Under the pieces are notes generated by a model. That model ran no database searches and was not told the origin of the DNA. It saw only the letters and a list, made by a program, of their open reading frames with translations. A DNA stretch of 6,359 bases from an uncultured Dorea sp. (lineage in GTDB: Bacteria > Bacillota_A > Clostridia > Lachnospirales > Lachnospiraceae): assembly GCA_948468495.1 (NCBI GenBank), contig CAOKJI010000120.1, positions 1-6,359 of the forward strand, written 5' to 3'. A program made the position numbers and the translations under genes. This document shows positions 1-5,355 of this stretch, in pieces; positions within the stretch are counted from its first letter, which is position 1; every line of letters starts with the position of its first letter.

Positions 1-48
1 TGTTTCCGGCAGGCAGTTCCGAACCGCACAGGCAGAGCCTTTTCAGGC

Positions 49-573
49 TTAACTTCCTGCCTTTGCTGAATATTGCGCGAGAATTTCGATGGCGTCTCTT
101 GGATGAGACGGACTGTGTTTGAAAAATGCATGAAAATTCCCCCGGATAAGAAAGGTGATGAGAATCTCTTTCTCCAGATTATTTTCATATTCCGGATGCC
201 TTTTTAGAATCTGTTCGCGGATAGACTGCTCCAGCCGGTCTACCATAGTGGTCTGGCGGTTCCCGGAAAAAAGAATCTGCAGCAGTGCGGTCTGGGACAT
301 CATAGCCTCGGTAATTTCTATCGTTGCCCGTCCGGGATTATCAAGCAATGTGTCTGGATGAGGAATAGAGCGGACGATATTGTTAATCAGCTCCGTTTCC
401 ATGGATTCTGACAAGTCGTAAATATCCCGGTAATGCTGATAGAAGGTCGCTTTGTTAATGAAAGCAGCGTCTGCAAGCTCTTTGACAGTTATCTTTTCCA
501 GCGGCTTTTTTGAGCGGAGTTCGATAAATGCGTTGGTGATGCTGGTTCGCGTGCGTTTTATCCGAAGGTCCAT
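49..573 (-). CDS. TetR/AcrR-family transcriptional regulator
   Basis: A 174-residue cytoplasmic DNA-binding regulator. The N-terminal helix-turn-helix (about residues 10-55) has the TetR-family pattern: an ITVKELADAA helix followed by the recognition helix INKATFYQHYRD. The rest (about 60-174) is a divergent all-helical ligand and dimerisation domain, and its ligand cannot be read from the sequence. The start was set at the ATG at 573-571 because AAGGAG sits 6 nt upstream of it. An in-frame TTG at 594-592 would add seven residues but lies upstream of that ribosome binding site. The stop is TAA (49-51). The gene is divergent from glgB, with about 210 bp between the two starts. Repeated CGTCAATTA motifs in its promoter and leader suggest autorepression (inference). 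The family call is firm; the regulated pathway is unknown. Confidence 0.92.
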   Translation of the reverse strand: MDLRIKRTRTSITNAFIELRSKKPLEKITVKELADAAFINKATFYQHYRDIYDLSESMETELINNIVRSIPHPDTLLDNPGRATIEITEAMMSQTALLQILFSGNRQTTMVDRLEQSIREQILKRHPEYENNLEKEILITFLIRGNFHAFFKHSPSHPRDAIEILAQYSAKAGS

Positions 574-603
574 AAATTGCTCCTTTTTAGACAATTTCGG
601 TAA

Positions 604-640
604 ATCGTCAATTATTTTACAGATTAAAAATAATGACGGT
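604..640. promoter_or_regulatory. Candidate TetR operator (imperfect 33-bp inverted repeat)
   Basis: CGTCAATTATTTT (606-618) and AAAAATAATGACG (626-638) form an inverted repeat around a 7-nt AT-rich centre. The outer CGTCA/TGACG arms match perfectly. The same half-site, ATCGTCAATTA, recurs at 691-701 over the -35 of the regulator's own promoter. The site lies in the leader of the TetR-family gene, as expected for an autoregulatory operator. Binding is inferred from repetition and position only. Confidence 0.5.
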
Positions 641-669
641 AGAAATTGAATGTAATGCTTTGTAAAATA

Positions 670-698
670 AGTATAGCAAGATAAACAACTATCGTCAA
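670..698 (-). promoter_or_regulatory. Sigma-A type promoter of the tetR-family gene
   Basis: On the minus strand, TTGACG (-35, positions 698-693) and TATACT (-10, positions 675-670) are separated by exactly 17 nt. Each box has one mismatch to consensus. Transcription would start near 663, giving a leader of about 90 nt before the ATG at 573. The -35 lies inside one of the repeated CGTCAATTA motifs, so a repressor bound there would block RNA polymerase. Confidence 0.75.
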
Positions 699-701
699 TT
701 A
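691..701 (+). promoter_or_regulatory. Second copy of the ATCGTCAATTA half-site
   Basis: This exact 11-base copy of the motif at 604-614 lies 87 bp from the first and overlaps the -35 box (698-693, minus strand) of the TetR-family gene promoter. It is probably an operator half-site for that regulator. No clear inverted partner is adjacent, so it could be a lone half-site or chance in AT-rich DNA. Confidence 0.4.
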
Positions 702-716
702 ACTTTATGAAGTTGG

Positions 717-733
717 TTCACACAGCATGTGAA
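717..733. promoter_or_regulatory. 17-bp dyad upstream of glgB
   Basis: TTCACA (717-722) and TGTGAA (728-733) form a perfect inverted repeat around 5 nt. A smaller dyad, AACTT-TATG-AAGTT, lies just before it (701-714). Both sit between the TetR-family promoter and the glgB start, where a carbohydrate-responsive regulator could bind. No family could be assigned, and I found no convincing plus-strand -35/-10 pair for glgB here. Confidence 0.3.
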
Positions 734-785
734 TTGTAACCTGGAGGATGCGGGTGGAACGGTGGATTTTACGGAGGGAAAAAGC

Positions 786-1592
786 ATGGATTTATATGGA
801 TTTTACACAGGGAAGATTTTTGACGCGCATAAGTTTTTGGGATGTACTCTGAAAGGGAATGGGGCGGTGTTCCGCACTTTTGCGCCGGCGGCGGAGCGGA
901 TATCGGTTATCGGAGAATTTAACGGATGGCAGGAGACGCAGATGCAGAGAATCTGCGACGGGAATTTCTGGGAGTGTGAGATTGAGGATGTGAAGCCGGG
1001 ACAGATGTATAAGTACCGGATTTATAAGAGAGGAGGACAGTGCGTGGATCACTGCGACCCCTATGGCTATGGAATGGAGCTTCGGCCAAACTGTGCTTCG
1101 ATTGTAAGGAATCTTAGGAGCTATACATTTGACGATCAGGAATGGATGAATAAGCGAAGCGACTGCAAAGAGAAGCCTCTGAATATTTACGAGCTTCATG
1201 CGGGTTCCTGGAAGACGAATCAGGAAGATGAAAACGGATGGTATACTTATACGGAGCTTGCGGATATCCTGATTCCTTATCTGAAGGAATACGGGTATAA
1301 TTATATAGAACTGATGCCTTTAAGCGAGCATCCCAGCGACGAGTCCTGGGGATATCAGAGTACGGGATTTTTTGCGCCTACATCCAGATACGGGACTGCA
1401 GAGCAGCTTAAGGAGATGGTGGATAAGCTTCATCAGGCGGAGATTGGGGTGATTCTGGATTTTGTTCCGGTGCATTTTGCAGTAGACGGATATGCGTTGG
1501 CTAATTACGACGGTACGGCCCTATATGAATATCCTCATCAGGATGTGGGCAGAAGCGAATGGGGGAGCTGTAATTTTCCAGAGGCGAGGTGA
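786..1592 (+). CDS. glgB: GlgB N-terminal fragment: CBM48 plus the start of the GH13 barrel
   Basis: This 268-residue piece carries the N-terminal half of the branching enzyme. Residues about 20-110 form the CBM48 beta-sandwich (RTFAPAAERISVIGEFNGW, then the DPYG region near 91). Residues about 133-264 begin the GH13 (beta/alpha)8 barrel, with IYELHAGSW, ELMPLSEHPSDESWGYQ and the conserved region I (DFVPVHFAVD, about 225-234). The start was set at ATG 786 because GGAGGG (773-778) lies 7 nt upstream; a GTG at 729 is in frame but has no comparable site. The last four residues (PEAR) are out of the family frame. The piece lacks the catalytic nucleophile and acid, so it should be inactive alone. 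Confidence 0.85.
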   Translation: MDLYGFYTGKIFDAHKFLGCTLKGNGAVFRTFAPAAERISVIGEFNGWQETQMQRICDGNFWECEIEDVKPGQMYKYRIYKRGGQCVDHCDPYGYGMELRPNCASIVRNLRSYTFDDQEWMNKRSDCKEKPLNIYELHAGSWKTNQEDENGWYTYTELADILIPYLKEYGYNYIELMPLSEHPSDESWGYQSTGFFAPTSRYGTAEQLKEMVDKLHQAEIGVILDFVPVHFAVDGYALANYDGTALYEYPHQDVGRSEWGSCNFPEAR

Positions 1593-2626
1593 GGAGTTTC
1601 CTCCAGTCCTGTGCAAGCTACTGGATGGAAGAGTACCATGTGGACGGACTGCGCATGGATGCGATTAGCAATATGATTTACTGGCAGGGGGATAAGGCCA
1701 GGGGCGTAAATAAAAATGCGGTGGAATTTCTGCAGTATATGAATCAGGGATTGAAGGAGCGGCATCCGGGAATCCTTCTGGCGGCAGAGGATTCTACTTC
1801 TTACGGGAAGGTGACAAAGGCTTCCTGGGAGGGAGGATTGGGATTCGATTATAAATGGGATATGGGCTGGATGAATGATACGCTGGATTATTTCAGAACG
1901 GACCCGCTGTTTCGGGGAGGGACTTACCACAAGCTGACATTTTCCATGATGTATTACCCGGAAGAAAATTATCTGCTGCCCTTGTCCCACGATGAAGTGG
2001 TGCATGGAAAGGCGACCATTGTCCAGAAGATGAACGGCCAGTACGAGAATAAATTTCCGCAGGCGAGGGCGTTGTACATGTATATGTATGCGCACCCAGG
2101 GAAGAAGCTGAATTTTATGGGGAATGAGCTGGGCCATTTGCGGGAATGGGATGAGAAGAGGGAATTAGACTGGGATATGCTGAAATATCCGAATCATGAT
2201 TCCTTTCACCGGTTTATCAAGGATTTGAATCATCTGTATCTGGGACATCCGGAATTGTGGAAATGGGATTATAAGCCGGAAGGATTCCGATGGATTGACT
2301 GCCATCAGGAAGAGCGGTGTATTTATGCGATGGAGAGAAGGTATCAGGATAAGAAGCTGATTGCGGTATTTAATTTCTCCGGCGTGGAACAGAACGGGTA
2401 TTCCTTTGATGCGGAGGACGGCGTCTATGAAGCGGTTTTATACAGTAATCAGGATATCTATGGCGGGATTGAGACGGAGAAGAAATGCTGGAAGACGGAA
2501 AAGAAGAAACTGAAAGTGGACTTGCCGGCGTTTAGCGCAGTGTTTCTTGAAAAGGCGGAAAAAGGGAAAGAGCTGTCTGGGAGGAAGGATGTTCATAAAA
2601 CAGAATCAGCCGTAAATGGAAACTAG
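1589..2626 (+). CDS. glgB: GlgB C-terminal fragment: catalytic residues and C-terminal domain
   Basis: This frame, if opened at GTG 1589, gives 345 residues. It holds the catalytic set of GH13 branching enzymes: the nucleophile Asp24 in DGLRMDA, the acid/base Glu67 in LLAAEDS, and the transition-state Asp135 in LSHDEVVHGK. It also has NFMGNELGHLREW and LDW, which are characteristic of branching enzymes, and a C-terminal beta domain (about 250-323). GTG 1589 overlaps the upstream TGA (GTGA), and GAGG lies 4 nt before it, so reinitiation is conceivable. More likely this is simply the continuation of one broken gene. The charged tail after about residue 322 ends at a TAG that belongs to the adjacent palindromic element, so the C-terminus may differ from the ancestral one. 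Confidence 0.82.
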   Translation: MRSFLQSCASYWMEEYHVDGLRMDAISNMIYWQGDKARGVNKNAVEFLQYMNQGLKERHPGILLAAEDSTSYGKVTKASWEGGLGFDYKWDMGWMNDTLDYFRTDPLFRGGTYHKLTFSMMYYPEENYLLPLSHDEVVHGKATIVQKMNGQYENKFPQARALYMYMYAHPGKKLNFMGNELGHLREWDEKRELDWDMLKYPNHDSFHRFIKDLNHLYLGHPELWKWDYKPEGFRWIDCHQEERCIYAMERRYQDKKLIAVFNFSGVEQNGYSFDAEDGVYEAVLYSNQDIYGGIETEKKCWKTEKKKLKVDLPAFSAVFLEKAEKGKELSGRKDVHKTESAVNGN

Positions 2627-2788
2627 TACTCCATCCGGCCAGAAATCAAACTTCTGAACTGTCTGGTTCGCACCATTGCGTCGTTAAAAGTTCTAGTCGA
2701 TGCGCCCACATCGCCGTCGAACTTTTGTCTTGCACTGGCACGAACCAAACAGCTCATTAGTTCAATTTCTGGCCGGATGGAGCACTAG
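2623..2788. repeat. 166-bp imperfect palindrome (MITE-like or large hairpin element)
   Basis: Two 80-nt arms (2623-2702 and 2709-2788) are inverted copies of each other around a 6-nt loop, CGCCCA. The outer 60 positions match at 47 sites by hand count; the outermost 23 bases have one mismatch (CTAGTACTCC against CTAGTGCTCC, then ATCCGGCCAGAAAT identical). The inner parts share AAAAGTTC with a 1-nt offset, and CGATG/CATCG closes the loop. There is no coding capacity. The ends are CTAG, itself palindromic, so a target-site duplication cannot be told from the element end. The left end supplies the glgB TAG stop. Such structures are typical of non-autonomous mobile or dispersed palindromic repeats; a structured RNA is the alternative. 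Confidence 0.8.
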
Positions 2789-2856
2789 AGCGAGTCTGAA
2801 AATCCATTCCTGCAAGATGCCGTCCCAATTTGCAGAAAGCATTTTTCAGACTCGCG
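2789..2856. repeat. Second palindromic element, 68 bp
   Basis: GCGAGTCTGAAAA (2790-2802) pairs perfectly over 13 bp with TTTTCAGACTCGC (2843-2855). Inside it, CTGCAA (2810-2815) pairs with TTGCAG (2830-2835) around a 14-nt loop. It directly abuts the 166-bp palindrome. It does not end in a T-run, so it is not a standard terminator; it looks like a dispersed intergenic palindrome distinct from its neighbour. Confidence 0.65.
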
Positions 2857-2893
2857 CTAAGATTCGGACGTTGTGATACAGGATGCGGAATCG

Positions 2894-2939
2894 AACGGAT
2901 ATATCATGGGAAGATGGTATATCCGTTTGTTTTTATTTT
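2894..2939 (+). terminator. Strong intrinsic terminator
   Basis: AACGGATATATCAT (2894-2907) pairs with ATGGTATATCCGTT (2914-2927) around GGGAAG. This 14-bp stem contains one T-G wobble and is followed by a T-rich tract (TTTGTTTTTATTTT, 2926-2939). It lies 268 bp after the glgB stop with only the palindromic repeats between, so it is probably the original glgB terminator. It also insulates the downstream operon. Confidence 0.8.
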
Positions 2940-2940
2940 G

Positions 2941-2953
2941 CTTTTGGCAAAAG
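2941..2953. promoter_or_regulatory. 13-bp dyad CTTTTG-G-CAAAAG
   Basis: A perfect 6-bp inverted repeat around a single G lies just after the terminator T-tract and about 30 bp before the -35 of the marR-type operon promoter. It could be a small operator. It could equally be chance, since the bases are simple. No binding protein can be named. Confidence 0.2.
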
Positions 2954-2981
2954 GCAGGATTCTTAAAAAAATATAAACTGA

Positions 2982-3009
2982 TTGACATTGAAAAGCAGAG
3001 TGATAAAAT
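2982..3009 (+). promoter_or_regulatory. Sigma-A promoter of the MarR-ABC operon
   Basis: TTGACA (2982-2987, perfect -35) is followed 16 nt later by TAAAAT (3004-3009, -10). Transcription would begin near 3016, giving a leader of about 90 nt before the ATG at 3108. The promoter lies after the terminator and before the only unidirectional cluster downstream, so it probably drives all three genes. Confidence 0.75.
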
Positions 3010-3020
3010 AATGTTTGCAA

Positions 3021-3082
3021 GCGAACTATTCGCGGACGAACAATTGGCAGACGAACAGTTTGACGGAGGGCAATTTCAATAA
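3021..3082 (+). repeat. 15-bp tandem repeats with an embedded dyad in the operon leader
   Basis: Three consecutive units start GAAC at 3023, 3038 and 3053 (GAACTATTCGCGGAC, GAACAATTGGCAGAC, GAACAGTTTGACGGA), with a degenerate fourth at 3068. The first two match at 12 of 15 positions. The first unit overlaps a perfect dyad GCGAA-CTA-TTCGC (3021-3033) that starts about 5 nt past the expected transcription start, a typical position for a MarR autorepression site. The frame through the repeats is open and ends at TAA 3082, giving a pentapeptide pattern (ELFAD, EQLAD, EQFDG). However, the nearest ATG (3011) lies before the predicted transcription start and has no ribosome binding site, so coding is unlikely. 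Confidence 0.5.
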
Positions 3083-3107
3083 GGTACAGAAAAGGAAGTG
3101 ATTGCAG

Positions 3108-3641
3108 ATGAAAAAGACGGAGCCATGTTCTTCCGGAGTAATCGGAAGAGAGGTCCCGGTAGGACCGGTGATTCATAAGATGGATAAGATGCTGTCCAGA
3201 AATATGGCGGCTAAGATGCGGGCCTCGGGTTTGGATGAGCTGACTCTGATGCATGGATGGATTGTTCATTATCTCTATGACCGGCAGGAGGAAGAAGTTT
3301 TCCAGAAGGATATAGAGAAATTCTTCTCCATCGGAAGGTCGACGGTGACCAATATCATCCAGTTGATGGAGAAAAAGGGCTATATTGCCAGGGAATCTGT
3401 GCCGGGCGACGCAAGGCTTAAGAAGGTAAGGCTGACGATAAAAGGGATTACCAGCCATGAGATGCTTGGGGAGCTGATTGCAAGACTGGACAGAGAGCTG
3501 GTACAGGGAATAACGGAAGAGGAACTGGATACATTTTATATTGTGATGAATAAAATAAAAGGCAATTTAAAAGCTGAATGGAATGCAGGAGAGGAGGATG
3601 TGTATGCTTCGTGTATTGCTGAAGGAAGTAAAGGAATTTAA
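3108..3641 (+). CDS. MarR-family transcriptional regulator of the exporter operon
   Basis: A 177-residue winged-helix regulator. A long N-terminal helix region (about 18-60) precedes the winged helix-turn-helix at about 62-113: VFQKDIEKFFSI, the recognition helix GRSTVTNIIQLMEKKGYI, then the wing with the MarR-typical D-x-R (DARLKKVRLT, 101-110). A C-terminal helix (about 115-155) would complete the dimer interface. The start is ATG 3108: AAGGAAGTGATT (3092-3103) matches the extended anti-SD pairing sequence at 10 of 12 positions with normal spacing. A TTG at 3102 lies inside that site and is rejected. Its last 38 nt overlap the ABC gene. It probably represses its own operon and responds to a compound the exporter handles (inferred from family and position). 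Confidence 0.92.
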   Translation: MKKTEPCSSGVIGREVPVGPVIHKMDKMLSRNMAAKMRASGLDELTLMHGWIVHYLYDRQEEEVFQKDIEKFFSIGRSTVTNIIQLMEKKGYIARESVPGDARLKKVRLTIKGITSHEMLGELIARLDRELVQGITEEELDTFYIVMNKIKGNLKAEWNAGEEDVYASCIAEGSKGI

Positions 3642-5352
3642 ACGCGCCTCCATCGCAACGCCGCTGTTTATGATTCTGGAGGTGCTGATGGAGATGGTCA
3701 TTCCCTTTTTGATGGCCTCGATTATTGACGATGGAGTGAATGCCGGCGATATCAATCATATTTACCGGGTCGGAGGACTGATGGTTGTGGCTGCGCTTGT
3801 CGGCCTGTTTGCGGGAATGGCTGGAGGAAGATTCGGAGCTAAGGCCAGTACGGGATTTGCAAGGAATTTGAGGGAGTCGATGTTTAACAGAATCCAGACG
3901 TTTTCCTTTGCAAATATTGATAAATTCAGTACGGCCGGGCTGGTTACCAGGCTGACTACAGATGTAACGAATATTCAGAATGCTTACCAGATGACGCTTC
4001 GTATGTTTATGCGGGCGCCGGCGAGTCTGGTGTGCGCCATGACCATGGCGTTTCTGATTAGCCGGAAGCTTGCGAGTATTTATCTTGCGGCGGTGGCGAT
4101 TCTGGCGGTTCTTCTATTTTTCTTGTTAAGAAGGGCGACCCGGTATTTTCAGATGATATTTCCGAAATACGATGATTTGAATGCGTCGGTTCAGGAGAAT
4201 GTTTCTGCGATTCGAGTGGTAAAGGCCTATGTGAGAGAAAAGGAGGAAACTACAAAATTCCGGAAGGCAAATGAGAATATTTACAATATTTTTGTGAAGG
4301 CGGAGAAAAATGTCATTGTCAATGCGCCGCTGATGCAGACGACCGTTTATACCTGTATTCTGCTGATTAGCTGGTTTGGCGCGAAGCTGATTGTGTCTTC
4401 CGAGCTGACGACAGGGGAACTGATGAGCCTTTTGGCGTACTGTATGAATATTCTGATGAGTCTGATGATGCTGTCGATGGTTTTTGTCATGATTTCCATG
4501 AGCATTGCCAGCGCCCGCCGAATTAGCGAAGTGCTCTCGGAAGAAAGCACGCTGACAAATCAAGAGCATCCGGTGATGGAGGTTCCCGACGGAAGCATTA
4601 CATTTAAAGAGGTAGATTTTGCTTATAACCGGGATGTAGCGGCGCCGGTGCTGCTTCAGATTGATTTGTCCATTCGTTCCGGCGAGACTATCGGGATTCT
4701 GGGAGCTACCGGAAGCGCCAAGACGAGCCTGGTGAATCTCATCAGCAGATTGTATGACGTAACTGCCGGGGAAGTTCTGGTGGGAGGTCATAATGTGAAG
4801 GATTATGATATGGAGGTTCTGCGCAATCAGGTCTCTGTGGTACTGCAGAATAATGTGCTGTTCTCCGGGACGATTCTGGATAATCTGCGCTGGGGGAACA
4901 AAGAAGCGACAGATGAAGAGTGTATGGAAGCCTGCAGACTGGCCTGCGCCGATGAATTTATTCAGAAGTTCCCGGAAGGGTATCAAACGCATATTGAGCA
5001 GGGCGGTACGAATGTATCCGGCGGTCAGAAGCAGAGGCTGTGTATTGCGAGGGCGCTGCTGAAGAAACCAAAGATACTGATTCTGGACGACAGTACCAGC
5101 GCGGTGGATACAGCTACGGATGCAAGGATTCGTAAGGCGTTCCGGGAAGAGATTCCGAATACAACGAAGATTATTATTTCCCAGAGGATATCCAGCATTC
5201 AGGATGCGGACCGGATTCTCGTATTAGAGGACGGCTGTGTGGACGGATTGGGAACCCATGAGGAATTATTGGAAACCAACAGTATTTACCGCGAAGTCTA
5301 TGAGTCCCAGAATCAGGGCGGCGGGGATTTTGACGTAAAGGCAGGTGAGTAG
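3604..5352 (+). CDS. ABC exporter subunit with degenerate ATP site (BmrC/TM287-like)
   Basis: A 582-residue half-transporter: six membrane helices (about 17-41, 54-76, 136-153, 156-176, 240-264, 272-303), then an ATP-binding domain. Motifs are the A-loop Tyr341, Walker A GATGSAKT (367-374), Q-loop Gln415, signature VSGGQ (471-475), and Walker B ILILDD (491-496). The catalytic Glu after Walker B is Asp496, and the H-loop His is Gln527 (IISQRIS). This pair of changes is the known mark of the degenerate-site subunit in heterodimeric exporters such as TM287 and BmrC, so it should pair with the next gene product. Walker A has Ala372 where Gly is usual. The start is ATG 3604, 6 nt after GGAGG (3593-3597); the in-frame ATGs at 3583 and 3598 fit less well. 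The overlap with the marR-type gene suggests translational coupling. The substrate is unknown. Confidence 0.93.
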   Translation: MLRVLLKEVKEFKRASIATPLFMILEVLMEMVIPFLMASIIDDGVNAGDINHIYRVGGLMVVAALVGLFAGMAGGRFGAKASTGFARNLRESMFNRIQTFSFANIDKFSTAGLVTRLTTDVTNIQNAYQMTLRMFMRAPASLVCAMTMAFLISRKLASIYLAAVAILAVLLFFLLRRATRYFQMIFPKYDDLNASVQENVSAIRVVKAYVREKEETTKFRKANENIYNIFVKAEKNVIVNAPLMQTTVYTCILLISWFGAKLIVSSELTTGELMSLLAYCMNILMSLMMLSMVFVMISMSIASARRISEVLSEESTLTNQEHPVMEVPDGSITFKEVDFAYNRDVAAPVLLQIDLSIRSGETIGILGATGSAKTSLVNLISRLYDVTAGEVLVGGHNVKDYDMEVLRNQVSVVLQNNVLFSGTILDNLRWGNKEATDEECMEACRLACADEFIQKFPEGYQTHIEQGGTNVSGGQKQRLCIARALLKKPKILILDDSTSAVDTATDARIRKAFREEIPNTTKIIISQRISSIQDADRILVLEDGCVDGLGTHEELLETNSIYREVYESQNQGGGDFDVKAGE

Positions 5353-5355
5353 GAG

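Larger units (their letters stand above)
786..2626 (+). pseudogene. glgB: glgB, 1,4-alpha-glucan branching enzyme, interrupted by a 1-nt frameshift
   Basis: If one base is restored, this is one gene of about 613 residues, close to the usual length of bacterial branching enzymes (about 630-730). The enzyme (EC 2.4.1.18) cuts alpha-1,4 glucan chains and rejoins them by alpha-1,6 links during glycogen synthesis in the cytoplasm. The break is at the TTTT run 1574-1577. With five T the protein would read SCNFSRGEVRSFLQS, the expected family sequence; with four T the frame runs into TGA at 1590-1592. All later catalytic motifs are intact, so the lesion is either recent or a sequencing or assembly error. 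The two fragments are described separately. Confidence 0.8.

Noticed and set aside
1..48. Terminator or feature after the TetR-family gene
   Set aside because: Only a 4-bp AGCC/GGCT hairpin is visible and no T-run follows it on the minus strand; nothing else supportable is seen in these 48 bases.
1571..1577. Programmed -1 ribosomal frameshift in glgB
   Set aside because: The heptamer is T-AAT-TTT, which does not fit X-XXY-YYZ: the P-site codon AAT would re-pair poorly with TAA. No branching enzyme is known to me to use recoding. A mutation or base-call error is simpler.
1538..2137. Open frame of 199 codons on the minus strand inside glgB
   Set aside because: It lies opposite the conserved catalytic region of glgB, has shadow-like composition and no recognisable domain.
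2790..2855. Second palindrome as an intrinsic terminator
   Set aside because: The stem is long, but the loop is 40 nt and no T-run follows it on either strand; the T-run is within the stem.
2623..2856. CRISPR array or riboswitch
   Set aside because: The structure consists of inverted repeats rather than regularly spaced direct repeats. It follows a gene and comes before a terminator and a separate promoter, so it is not in the leader of the next gene.
2873..3082. Possible 69-codon plus-strand gene
   Set aside because: It reads through the strong terminator hairpin and the promoter, has no ribosome binding site, and its composition is unlike a protein. Its repetitive end is noted as a leader repeat instead.
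4126..4992. Long open frame (288 codons) on the minus strand inside the ABC exporter gene
   Set aside because: It is antisense to well-conserved exporter motifs, is rich in His, Gln and Arg as typical for shadow frames, and has no plausible start signals.
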